Source of the DNA: UBA1731 sp963653155
GTDB taxonomy: Bacteria > Verrucomicrobiota > Kiritimatiellia > RFP12 > UBA1067
DNA: 14,614 nucleotides
Reading direction: 5' to 3'
Assembly: GCA_963653155.1 (NCBI GenBank)
Contig: CAVJWR010000082.1
Span: 1 to 14,614 of the forward strand
Of the stretch, positions 1 to 6,133 are shown piece after piece (within the stretch, counting starts at the first letter, position 1; every line of letters begins with the position of its first letter). The translations under genes were made by a program, and so were the position numbers. The notes below the pieces were generated by a model that saw only the letters and a list, made by a program, of their open reading frames with translations, was not told where the DNA came from and searched no databases.

Positions 1-143
1 CCGCCGCGATGGGTGATGGCGTTCGGATAGTCGGTGCGAATCTCGTCGAAGAGCCGTTTCGCCTCGTCCGGCTTGCCGGTTCTCTCATACAGCTTTGCCA
101 GATACCAACGCGCATATGGCGCGACTTGCGCACGCTTACTCCC
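1..143 (-). pseudogene. Start-less TPR-repeat fragment, runs off the left edge
   Basis: Reading the minus strand, one frame is open from an in-frame TAA at 144-146 to the window edge, about 47 codons. It contains a convincing TPR-type helix pair: YARWYLAKLYERTGKPDEAK followed by a second helix that ends in DYP. This looks like the inner part or C-terminal end of a tetratricopeptide protein, a family that scaffolds protein contacts. No ATG, GTG or TTG codon lies between the TAA and the TPR motif, so the visible 5' part cannot be translated from a normal start. The likeliest reading is a gene that lost its 5' end, with a frameshift or sequence error as the alternative. A 38-bp palindrome lies about 30 bp upstream, so the truncation may mark a rearrangement. 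The rest of the gene is outside the window, so whether it is dead cannot be settled here. Confidence 0.45.
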
Positions 144-172
144 TTATAAGTCTGCTTTATTTCCCATTGTAC

Positions 173-210
173 TCACTACCACCGCATTTATATAAATGCG
201 GTGGTAGTGA
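173..210. repeat. Perfect 38-bp palindrome
   Basis: Positions 173-210 are exactly self-complementary. The arms begin TCACTACCACCGCATTTA and meet at a central TATA, with no unpaired loop bases. The outer part is GC-rich and the centre is AT-only. It lies between the truncated minus-strand TPR frame and the plus-strand site-2 protease gene. No T-run follows on either side, so it is not a standard rho-independent terminator. Candidate roles are a dimeric regulator site, a recombination or insertion scar, or a dispersed palindromic element. The sequence alone does not choose between them. Confidence 0.9.
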
Positions 211-289
211 CATGGCCTACAAGTCTCCAATGGTGAATGCCAAAGCAAAAGACAAAAGTGCGGCACATGCGCATAGCGCAGCCTTTTTA

Positions 290-298
290 TGGTAGAAT
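290..298 (+). promoter_or_regulatory. Extended -10 promoter of the site-2 protease gene
   Basis: TGG followed by TAGAAT (293-298) matches a TGn-extended -10 element, with five of six bases of TATAAT. Exactly 7 nt separate the hexamer from the ATG at 306, so transcription would begin at or next to the start codon and give a leaderless mRNA. No good -35 hexamer is seen at the usual spacing. A short dyad, TGCGC-ATA-GCGCA at 268-280, lies where a -35 element or a regulator would bind. This is inferred from the sequence pattern only. Confidence 0.5.
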
Positions 299-305
299 TT
301 GCGGC

Positions 306-1058
306 ATGTTTCCAAAAAGAATAAAAATCTGTGACGCTTTCGGGATACCGGTATATCTGGATGTCTCGCTCATCTTCCTCCTTCTCGTGTTCGCCACGGA
401 TGGTGGCCCGTTCATACTGTCGATGGCTTGTGCGCTGATGCTGCTCGTCTCAATAACCGCACATGAGCCTGGCCATGCGCTCACGGCGCGGCTGTTTGGC
501 TATGGCACACGCGACATCACGCTGTCATTGCTTGGCGGATGCGCTTCATTGATCGCGCTACCCCGCAAGGCCTGGCAGGAACTGCTTACGGCAATCGCAG
601 GTCCAGCGGTCAGCTTCGCGATTTCTGGATTGGCATACCTTTCGCTCCTTTTCATCCCGATGGACAGATGGACTGCCGCCTTGCTTTTCTATACCATGTG
701 GATGAACCTGATGCTGGGCGCATTCAACCTCCTGCCGGGATTCCCGATGGATGGCGGCAGGGTGTTCCGCTCGCTCATGCGGGCGTTCATGTCGCGCACA
801 CGCGCAACCTACATCGCTATGATTGTCGGGAGAGGGGTTGCCATACTGTTGGGGCTATGGGGACTTCACCGCATAGTCAATGGCGGCGGATGGGGATTCG
901 TGACAATACTCATCGCATGGATGATATGGCGCGAAGGCTGGCGGGAATACCAGATGGCGCGAATGGAGTCCGGCTGGTGGGGCGGCGAATGGAGCGCCAA
1001 GGTCTCGCCTCCGCCATATGGCGGGGATGATGACGAGGTTCGAATCCGAGAAGATTGA
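306..1058 (+). CDS. Site-2 protease family (M50) membrane zinc metalloprotease
   Basis: This encodes a 250-aa integral membrane protein of the M50/SpoIVFB-like family, which cuts substrates within the membrane. The zinc motif is HEPGH (His53, Glu54, His57), at the end of a hydrophobic segment. The second conserved motif, LPGFPMDGGR (about 143-152), supplies the third metal ligand, Asp149. Several hydrophobic membrane segments are visible. No PDZ or CBS domain is present, so this is a minimal form. The ATG at 306 is chosen because MFPKRIKICDAFGIPV resembles family N-termini and sits 7 nt after a good -10. An upstream in-frame ATG at 237 would add a hydrophilic 23-residue tail and has no clear ribosome site. 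The proline inside HEPGH is unusual, because that stretch is normally helical. The gene is monocistronic, with a terminator directly after it. Its substrate cannot be inferred. Confidence 0.88.
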   Translation: MFPKRIKICDAFGIPVYLDVSLIFLLLVFATDGGPFILSMACALMLLVSITAHEPGHALTARLFGYGTRDITLSLLGGCASLIALPRKAWQELLTAIAGPAVSFAISGLAYLSLLFIPMDRWTAALLFYTMWMNLMLGAFNLLPGFPMDGGRVFRSLMRAFMSRTRATYIAMIVGRGVAILLGLWGLHRIVNGGGWGFVTILIAWMIWREGWREYQMARMESGWWGGEWSAKVSPPPYGGDDDEVRIRED

Positions 1059-1073
1059 TTCCCTGGCAAATTG

Positions 1074-1101
1074 AAAGGCCATCTTATAAGATGGCCTTTT
1101 T
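1074..1101 (+). terminator. Rho-independent terminator of the site-2 protease gene
   Basis: The inverted repeat AAAGGCCATC/GATGGCCTTT encloses a short AT-rich loop and runs directly into a T-tract at 1097-1101. It starts 15 nt after the stop codon of the protease gene. It faces the minus-strand terminator of the tRNA gene at 1109-1145, so the two transcription units converge cleanly. Confidence 0.85.
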
Positions 1102-1108
1102 CATGGGC

Positions 1109-1145
1109 AAAAAAAAATCCCGCGCGGCCCATGGCCGATAGCGGG
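1109..1145 (-). terminator. Rho-independent terminator downstream of tRNA-Ala
   Basis: On the minus strand a CCCGC...GCGGG stem with an inner CGGCC...GGCCG stem is followed by A and then nine consecutive T (plus-strand A-run 1109-1117). It lies about 50 nt beyond the 3' CCA of the tRNA. It probably ends both the tRNA transcript and any readthrough from birA. Confidence 0.85.
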
Positions 1146-1196
1146 TTGCTTCAATTCAAGTAAACCGATCTTCCATCCACTTTCTCTACCGATGGA

Positions 1197-1272
1197 TGGT
1201 GGAGAAGAAGAGATTCGAACTCTCGACCCCCACGTTGCGAACGTGATGCTCTACCAACTGAGCTACTTCCCC
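1197..1272 (-). tRNA. tRNA-Ala (anticodon CGC)
   Basis: The minus strand folds into a complete 73-nt cloverleaf plus encoded CCA. The acceptor is GGGGAAG paired with CTTCTCC, the D arm GCTC/GAGC with an 8-nt loop, and the anticodon stem TCACG/CGTGG with loop TTCGCAA. The variable loop is 5 nt, and the T arm is GAGAG/CTCTT with loop TTCGAAT. The anticodon at positions 34-36 is CGC, which reads the Ala codon GCG. The acceptor carries the G3-U70 wobble pair and A73, the classic alanine identity set, which independently confirms the amino acid. It has its own promoter (-10 at 1292-1297) and a strong terminator, although it lies 124 nt downstream of birA on the same strand. Confidence 0.96.
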
Positions 1273-1291
1273 ATTACCAAAAACGCCGCGT

Positions 1292-1320
1292 AGTATACCA
1301 AACCACAGATGTGGACGCAA
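1292..1320 (-). promoter_or_regulatory. Promoter of the tRNA-Ala gene
   Basis: On the minus strand TATACT (1292-1297) is preceded by TGG (1298-1300), a TGn-extended -10. With a 17-nt spacer the -35 hexamer is TTGCGT (1315-1320), which keeps the TTG core. The -10 lies 19 nt upstream of the mature tRNA 5' end, leaving room for a short 5' leader. A small dyad, CCACA/TGTGG at 1303-1314, lies in the spacer. Confidence 0.6.
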
Positions 1321-1396
1321 GAGGGAATATGCAGGTTTTTCGCGACATTCCAAATGCGAATGCCAGAACTGTACTGACGAATGCCAACAGGTACGA

Positions 1397-2176
1397 CTAC
1401 ACGATACGCCGCACATGAGCCTCGCCTGCGTATACGGCAATGCCGTCAACGTCAAGCGATCCATCTGGCAATATACCGCCGCACATTCCGGTTGCGGGAC
1501 TATCGTCGCCATCCACCCGACTCACGGAAACAAGACGTCCCTTAAGGAAATCAAGGCGCGACACGTCTGGCCAGAGTCCGGCAAATCCGCTTCTGCGCCA
1601 CACTTCAAGAACCGCATCCAACCGCGCAAGCGTTCCATTGCGCACTTCCGATATCGGAATTGGCTGCACACCGCATTCTCCACCGCATTTGGCAAGCTCA
1701 AGCCTCAGCGATGTAGCCCGATCGGATATCTCTGGCGCAAAAACCGTCTGATTTACGTTTATGCCCATTCCGGCAATCACGCAATCGCCATTCCTTTCGC
1801 ACAGGATTCCACACACCTTGCGGTCATCGACAAGTATGTCATTCGGCCATTTGATCTTCACGCAATCGCATCGCACTGCGTCTTGTCGACACAACGGCAC
1901 ATCAAGCCGCTCCGCAACGCTGTGTGCAACGGCAAGGCCGACTACTATCGGCAATGTGGCCACCTCTTCCGGCGGCATCCCGTCAACGCCGATGACGGCC
2001 GACATCATAAGATTCACCCCAACCGGCGACAGCCAACGGTGGTCAAGCCGTCCGCGACCTGACGTCTGCAGATCCGCGGTGAACACATCGCCAGGACGCC
2101 CACCAAGCGCATCCACATTCGTGGACTCGGTTACGCCCTTGTGCAAAATCCGCCAGACAGTTCCGCCACCAGCCAT
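1397..2176 (-). CDS. birA: Biotin--[acetyl-CoA-carboxylase] ligase (class I, no HTH domain)
   Basis: This 259-aa protein is the enzyme that activates biotin with ATP and attaches it to the biotin carboxyl carrier of acetyl-CoA carboxylase in the cytoplasm. The visible motifs are the biotin-binding start ESTN near residue 17, the adenylation loop SGRGRLDHRW (about residues 39-48), the catalytic KIKWPNDILV, a GILCE strand, and AGMGINVNQT. A small C-terminal beta domain follows, including GRLVSVSRVDG. It lacks the N-terminal winged-helix domain of E. coli BirA, so it is probably an enzyme only and not the biotin-operon repressor. The ATG is 1 nt after the rsmE stop, with only a weak ribosome site, so translation is probably coupled to rsmE. 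It is the last protein gene of the aldolase-kinase-rsmE-birA unit. Confidence 0.93.
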   Translation of the reverse strand: MAGGGTVWRILHKGVTESTNVDALGGRPGDVFTADLQTSGRGRLDHRWLSPVGVNLMMSAVIGVDGMPPEEVATLPIVVGLAVAHSVAERLDVPLCRQDAVRCDCVKIKWPNDILVDDRKVCGILCERNGDCVIAGMGINVNQTVFAPEISDRATSLRLELAKCGGECGVQPIPISEVRNGTLARLDAVLEVWRRSGFAGLWPDVSRLDFLKGRLVSVSRVDGDDSPATGMCGGILPDGSLDVDGIAVYAGEAHVRRIV

Positions 2177-2177
2177 A

Positions 2178-2963
2178 TTAAATATCTCGCGTAGCCATAA
2201 GCTGGGCGATTACGGCAATGGTGGCGGTATCCGTACGAAGTATCCGGCTTCCGAGCGAATGTCTACGGAACCCCTTCCCTTCAAGGGCTGAGACCTCCCG
2301 ATCAGTCCAGCCACCTTCCGGCCCAATGGCAATCACGGTACGAGTTCCGCCCACATCGACTCGTTCAACGCCGGATTGCGCAGTGTTCTCGCTCCCCGGA
2401 TGCGCAACGACCTTTTCGCATCCGGAAAACTCGTTCCCAATGGCGGTTTCCAGATACCGCGTGAAGTTCCGCTCGCATCGGATCACGGGCACCATGGACG
2501 TTCCACTCTGCATTAGCCCATCCACCAAAAGCGGACGGTACACAGGCTCCTTCATGATCTGCGCTCCCCAGAACGACTTCTCGACGCGGTCGGCACCAAC
2601 AAGCACGATCTTCCCGACCCCAAGCGCGGCAAGCTGCGGCAAGAGCCGTTTAAGCGTCCTGGGGCGCGGCGGCGCAAGCACAATGTCAAACCACGGCGGC
2701 TTTGGAGGAATTTCATGGGAACACTTCACCACTACCGTGCCGGTGAGCAATCCGCTTCCGCGCTGTGGAGACCCGGCCTCACGTTCATGCAGTCCACGGA
2801 TTTCCGTAATGACGGATGTCCCGACGCATCCGTCCAGCTCACCAGTCTTCAGGACATCGCCAACCTCGCCGTGCAGAACATTCAGCACATGCTCCGCACG
2901 CTCGTCGGAAAACGAGGCGAAGCCATCGACGACTTCGCTTTTCTCGAAAAGGATCCTGTTCAT
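2178..2963 (-). CDS. rsmE: 16S rRNA (uracil-1498-N3)-methyltransferase
   Basis: This is an RsmE-family SPOUT methyltransferase of 261 aa, using S-adenosylmethionine to methylate N3 of U1498 in 16S rRNA. An N-terminal PUA-like RNA-binding part (DERAEHVLNVLHGEVGD) is followed by the SPOUT domain. Its markers are KIVLVGADRVEKSFWG, the SAM-loop IAIGPEGGWTDREV and the knot motif LGSRILRTDTATIAV. The ATG at 2963 is chosen because MNRILFE matches the compact N-terminus of the family and lies downstream of the kinase stop at 2995. A GTG at 2990 or the upstream ATG at 3035 would add residues unlike the family, and the latter would overlap rhaB. It sits 31 nt after rhaB and 1 nt before birA. A housekeeping rRNA gene placed behind sugar-catabolic genes is notable. 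Confidence 0.93.
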   Translation of the reverse strand: MNRILFEKSEVVDGFASFSDERAEHVLNVLHGEVGDVLKTGELDGCVGTSVITEIRGLHEREAGSPQRGSGLLTGTVVVKCSHEIPPKPPWFDIVLAPPRPRTLKRLLPQLAALGVGKIVLVGADRVEKSFWGAQIMKEPVYRPLLVDGLMQSGTSMVPVIRCERNFTRYLETAIGNEFSGCEKVVAHPGSENTAQSGVERVDVGGTRTVIAIGPEGGWTDREVSALEGKGFRRHSLGSRILRTDTATIAVIAQLMATRDI

Positions 2964-2994
2964 TCCTGCGATGCCTACAGCCGGGACCACGCTG

Positions 2995-4446
2995 TCAGCG
3001 GACAATCGCCTTGCGCGCTTCCGCAAGGTCGGCAAATTCGCCGGATGCGATCAACTGGACGATGAGGTTGCCTATCGCCGTGCCTTCCGTGGGCCCGGCC
3101 ACAACTTCAAGCCCTGTAGCCTTCGCGGTCAACTCGTTCAGATAGCCATCCTTTGATCCTCCACCAACAATGTTGAGCGTCGTGTAGCTCTTGCCGGTGA
3201 TGGAGGCGAGCAGTTTCGCCTCCTTCGCATAGCTGTGCGCAAGCGAAGAGTAGACGCACTGAAGGAGTTCGCCAACAGTCACGGGGACTTTCTGCCCGCT
3301 TTCGGCGCAAGCCCCGCATACGGCAGCCGTCATGGAATCTGGGGCGAAGAACCGCTTGTCGGCGGCATCCACGACAGATGGGAAATCGCCAGCCTCGCGA
3401 GCAGCCTTCTCAAGGTCGGCAAACGAGTATTTCCTTCCACGTTCCCAATCGCCGATGCCCGCAAGTGCGGCGGCCGTGGCCGCTCCGCCTTTGCCCTCCA
3501 CATACGACACGCCATTCAATTCGCGACGGATGGACTGAATCATCCACAAGCCCATTATGTTCTTGAGGAAACGGAACCGCTTCCACGCTCCGCCCTCATT
3601 CGAGAAATTGGCCTCGCACGATTCGGAGGTCGTTATCGCCCTGTCGTTCTCGACGCCGATTATGCTCCACGTTCCGCTCGACAGGTAGATTGCCTTGTCA
3701 TCGCGGGCCGGAACGGCAAGGTACGCAGATCCCGTATCGTGGCAAGCCGGAATCACGACTTTCGCGTCATAGCCAACCACGGCCTTGACCGCACTTGTGA
3801 ATCCTCCGAGCACCGTTCCCGGCATCGTGAGCGGCTTGAATATCCTGTCAGGGAGTCCAAGGCGGGCAATCACGTCCCTGTCCCAGTCGCAAGTATCCGC
3901 ATTGACGAGCGATGTCGTGGAGGCGTCAGTATACTCGTTGGCCATTTTGCCCGTGAGGACATAGTTCAGGTAGTCCGGGATGAGCAACATGCGGTCGGCC
4001 CGTTCCAGCTGCTCTGGATGCTCTTTCTTCAGGGCCGCAAGCTGGTAGATCGTGTTGAATATCGCCTTCTGTATGCCGCAGTGCGAATACAGCTCCTTGA
4101 ACGGCATGACGGAATCGACATATTCCGGCATGCCAGTGGTGCGTCCATCGCGGTAGGCGACGGCATCGCCAACCGGCAAGCCCCGGTCGTCCACAAGAAC
4201 AAAATCGACACCCCACGTATCAATGCCTACCGTCTCGGGAATCTCGCCTGCATCTGCGGCAGCCTTGCATCCGGCCAGTACATGCCGAGCCAAGGACTGG
4301 ATATCCCAGCAGTCATGCCCATCCCGCACAATCTGCGAGTTGTCGAAACGATATATCTCCTTGAGCCGTATCTTTCCGTCTTCAACCCAACCCAGTATGT
4401 GGCGTCCGGAAGATGCGCCTATGTCAACCGCAAGGTGCTTTCTCAT
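2995..4446 (-). CDS. rhaB: Rhamnulokinase (FGGY carbohydrate kinase)
   Basis: This is a 483-aa FGGY-family sugar kinase closest in look to rhamnulokinase, which phosphorylates L-rhamnulose to rhamnulose 1-phosphate. The phosphate-1 loop is DIGASSGRH (about 8-16). It is followed by GIDTWGVDFVLVDDRG and the rhamnulokinase-like segment AYRDGRTTGM. Further on are HDTGSAYLAVPA, YLSSGTWSIIGVE, and the C-terminal adenosine motif NIVGGGSKDGYLNELTA. Length fits the family at about 480-490 aa. The ATG at 4446 gives MRKHLAVDIG, a standard kinase N-terminus, and overlaps the aldolase stop as ATGA. A GAGGG ribosome site lies 7 nt upstream. The longer open frame back to 4647 is not supported. The coupled aldolase fits the next step. 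No isomerase or transporter is in the window. Specificity for fuculose or another ketose is possible. Confidence 0.9.
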   Translation of the reverse strand: MRKHLAVDIGASSGRHILGWVEDGKIRLKEIYRFDNSQIVRDGHDCWDIQSLARHVLAGCKAAADAGEIPETVGIDTWGVDFVLVDDRGLPVGDAVAYRDGRTTGMPEYVDSVMPFKELYSHCGIQKAIFNTIYQLAALKKEHPEQLERADRMLLIPDYLNYVLTGKMANEYTDASTTSLVNADTCDWDRDVIARLGLPDRIFKPLTMPGTVLGGFTSAVKAVVGYDAKVVIPACHDTGSAYLAVPARDDKAIYLSSGTWSIIGVENDRAITTSESCEANFSNEGGAWKRFRFLKNIMGLWMIQSIRRELNGVSYVEGKGGAATAAALAGIGDWERGRKYSFADLEKAAREAGDFPSVVDAADKRFFAPDSMTAAVCGACAESGQKVPVTVGELLQCVYSSLAHSYAKEAKLLASITGKSYTTLNIVGGGSKDGYLNELTAKATGLEVVAGPTEGTAIGNLIVQLIASGEFADLAEARKAIVR

Positions 4447-5261
4447 TTCCCGACCCTCTTCATCTTGTATCCGGCATACGTCTGCGTATTGTAGAGAGAC
4501 TGTCCCTCTGGAATGGAAAGGCCCATCGACTTGCGTATCTTCAGGAAATCCTGCACACTCTTCTTCCCGACCTGCTGAAGTGGCTTCTTGTGGAGTCCCG
4601 CAAGCAGACAGCACTGGCAAAAGGCATCGGCGTTCTCCGCAAACCACTCCGCCTCCTCTATGTCACGCCCGCCGCAGACAATGCCGTGGTTCTCCATGAA
4701 CACCACATTAGACCGCTTGGCGGCTTCGGCCACATTTGCCGCGACTTCGTCAGTCCCCGGAGTGCCGTACGGGGCGAGCGGGATCTGACCGAGGAATATG
4801 TCTGCCTCCGGGTTGATGCCGTTTGGCGGTACCTGACCGGCGAATATGAATGCGTTGCAGTGCGGCGGATGGCAATGCATGCAGGCGTTCATGCCGGTCG
4901 CCTTCATCATCGCTATGTGTACCTTGACCTCGGAAGTGCGCGGACGATATCCGCAGAGCTGACCGGCGTTCATGTCAACGAGGCAGATATCCTCCTCCTT
5001 CATGAAGCCCTTGCAGCAAAGGGTCGGGGAGCACAGAACCAGATCCTCGCCTACGCGCACGGAGAGGTTGCCGCCGTTGCCATCCGTATATCCTCTGGCG
5101 TAGATGCGACGACCCATCTCGCAAATGTCCTGCTTCACCTTGCGGATTGCGGCGCTTTTGAAAAACGCATCCAGCTCTTTTCTCGTACGGGGCTGTTTCT
5201 TGCCCTCCCAGTGGTAGGCACGATCCACAAGCGGCGGATTGATGTAAAGTTTGCTGTCCAT
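4443..5261 (-). CDS. Class II aldolase/adducin family protein (deoxyketose-1-phosphate aldolase)
   Basis: This is a 272-aa zinc-dependent aldolase of the class II/adducin family. By context it probably splits rhamnulose 1-phosphate (or fuculose 1-phosphate) into dihydroxyacetone phosphate and lactaldehyde. Catalytic Glu111 lies in the TSEVKVH segment. The zinc ligands His129 and His131 are in CMHCHPPHCNAF, and the third, His192, is in ENHGIVCGG. The phosphate-binding region GNGGNLSVRV (about 61-70) is intact. An N-terminal stretch of about 40 residues precedes the core and resembles neither RhaD nor FucA of E. coli closely. It is the first gene of its operon and overlaps rhaB by ATGA. The ribosome site AAAGGGAG (5271-5278) is 9 nt from the ATG. 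A promoter and dyad lie just upstream. The exact substrate is inferred from the neighbouring kinase. Confidence 0.87.
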   Translation of the reverse strand: MDSKLYINPPLVDRAYHWEGKKQPRTRKELDAFFKSAAIRKVKQDICEMGRRIYARGYTDGNGGNLSVRVGEDLVLCSPTLCCKGFMKEEDICLVDMNAGQLCGYRPRTSEVKVHIAMMKATGMNACMHCHPPHCNAFIFAGQVPPNGINPEADIFLGQIPLAPYGTPGTDEVAANVAEAAKRSNVVFMENHGIVCGGRDIEEAEWFAENADAFCQCCLLAGLHKKPLQQVGKKSVQDFLKIRKSMGLSIPEGQSLYNTQTYAGYKMKRVGK

Positions 5262-5270
5262 TATTTTTAA

Positions 5271-5278
5271 CTCCCTTT
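5271..5278 (-). promoter_or_regulatory. Ribosome binding site of the aldolase gene
   Basis: On the minus strand AAAGGGAG precedes the ATG at 5261 with a 9-nt A/T-rich spacer. It fixes the start of the first gene of the sugar operon and shows that this gene, unlike the protease gene and purD, has a conventional leader. Confidence 0.7.
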
Positions 5279-5279
5279 G

Positions 5280-5317
5280 TGCGGAGAATTATATCACATT
5301 AATACATACTCTCCGCA
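5280..5317. promoter_or_regulatory. Inverted repeat bracketing the sugar-operon promoter (candidate operator)
   Basis: TGCGGAGA (5280-5287) and its exact complement TCTCCGCA (5310-5317) are separated by a 22-nt AT-rich spacer holding the -10. The arm centres are 30 bp apart, close to three helical turns. One arm covers the expected transcription start and the other the -35 position. The layout suits a dimeric repressor or activator responding to rhamnose or a related sugar. No T-run follows, so it does not resemble a terminator. No regulator gene is in the window. Confidence 0.5.
5288..5296 (-). promoter_or_regulatory. Extended -10 promoter of the aldolase-rhaB-rsmE-birA operon
   Basis: The minus strand reads TGATATAAT, a perfect TGn-extended consensus -10. 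Transcription should start near 5280, giving a leader of about 20 nt that contains the ribosome site. The hexamer at the -35 position is GCGGAG, which does not match TTGACA, so the extended -10 or an activator would have to compensate. The inverted repeat at 5280-5317 brackets the element. Confidence 0.65.
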
Positions 5318-5339
5318 TCCCCTTCCTTGAGTAAATCCA

Positions 5340-6116
5340 TCAGAACTCGAAGAGGCAACTTGGGACATCCTGCTCAAGCAGATCAAGGGATACATCGCAC
5401 CGGCCAAGCTCCGCAAGCGCATCCGAAAACGCGTGTCGCACCAAAGAGCCGGAATTGCACTCCATCGATATGTGCCCCAGAAGCAGATGCCTGAGGCAAG
5501 GCGGATTCGTCTCACGCAGAAGCGCGGCGGCATCCTCGTTCGCAAGATGGCCATTTCTACCGCGAATCCTCTGCTTCAGCGAAATCGGCCGCGCACTCTG
5601 CTCAAGAAGCACCGGATCATGGTTCGCCTCAAGCACCGCACACGTCGCATGGGCAAACATCTCCCTGACGTTCGCCGTGACGAAACCCATGTCCGTGCCG
5701 ACAAACAGGGTCTTGCCGTCCGATTCGATGAAGTACCCCACAGGATCTGCGGCATCGTGCGGGATCGAAAACGCCGTTACCGCCAGCTCTCCTATCTCGA
5801 ACGGCTCGCCATTCTCGAAAACCGTCCATCCATCGTCCACACCACATCTCTTTGCTATCGCATCTGCGGTGTCGCCGTTCGCGAAGAGCGGCACGGATGG
5901 ATGCCTTGCATGGAATGTGGACACTCCACTGCAGTGATCCGAATGGTCATGCGTGAACAGGACGGCAGACACATCACCGGCCTTCAACCCGCAAGCCGAC
6001 ATGCGCCGCGTCAGTTCCCTGTACGACAGTCCAAGGTCTACGAGTATCAGCGTACCGCCAGAACGAACCGCCAGCGAATTGCCCCTCGACCCGCTCCCGA
6101 AAACGCGAAGCCTCAC
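5340..6116 (-). CDS. MBL-fold metallo-hydrolase, YycJ/WalJ-like
   Basis: This is a 258-aa metallo-beta-lactamase fold protein of the YycJ/WalJ type, a group predicted to be cytoplasmic nucleases or phosphodiesterases. The N-terminus FGSGSRGNS and VDLGLSYRELTRR are typical of the group. The metal motif THDHSDH provides His56, His58, Asp60 and His61. Later ligand-region motifs include IPHDAADPVGY, VGTDMGF, the group-specific NGHLANEDAA and the LGHISMECNS segment. Start is a GTG that gives MRLRVFGSG, 17 nt after the purE stop, with a TAGGG-type ribosome site. It is the last gene of the long envelope/purine unit. No clear terminator is seen in the short gap before the next promoter. Its actual substrate is unknown. 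Confidence 0.85.
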   Translation of the reverse strand: MRLRVFGSGSRGNSLAVRSGGTLILVDLGLSYRELTRRMSACGLKAGDVSAVLFTHDHSDHCSGVSTFHARHPSVPLFANGDTADAIAKRCGVDDGWTVFENGEPFEIGELAVTAFSIPHDAADPVGYFIESDGKTLFVGTDMGFVTANVREMFAHATCAVLEANHDPVLLEQSARPISLKQRIRGRNGHLANEDAAALLRETNPPCLRHLLLGHISMECNSGSLVRHAFSDALAELGRCDVSLDLLEQDVPSCLFEF

Positions 6117-6133
6117 CCTAAAGCCCTACCGCC

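Noticed and set aside
173..210. Palindrome as a rho-independent terminator
   Set aside because: There is no T-run on either side, no loop, and no gene end that it would serve. It is reported as an unexplained palindrome instead.
268..288. Hairpin TGCGC-ATA-GCGCA followed by TTTTT as a terminator
   Set aside because: The stem is only 5 bp, and no supported plus-strand gene ends before it. It lies directly upstream of the protease -10, so a regulatory role is more plausible, though unproven.
237..305. Upstream ATG extending the site-2 protease by 23 residues
   Set aside because: The extra residues are hydrophilic and unlike family N-termini, there is no ribosome site, and the -10 at 293-298 lies inside this extension.
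1197..1272. Integration site (att) in the tRNA 3' end
   Set aside because: No duplicated tRNA 3' segment, integrase or foreign-looking block was seen on either side within the window.
1303..1314. CCACA/TGTGG dyad as a terminator after birA
   Set aside because: The stem is 5 bp with a 2-nt loop and no T-run, and it sits in the spacer of the tRNA promoter.
3235..4494. 419-codon open frame on the plus strand opposite rhaB
   Set aside because: It lies wholly antisense to a clear rhamnulokinase. It is rich in Arg and His, shows no recognisable domain, and is expected from the codon bias of the true strand.
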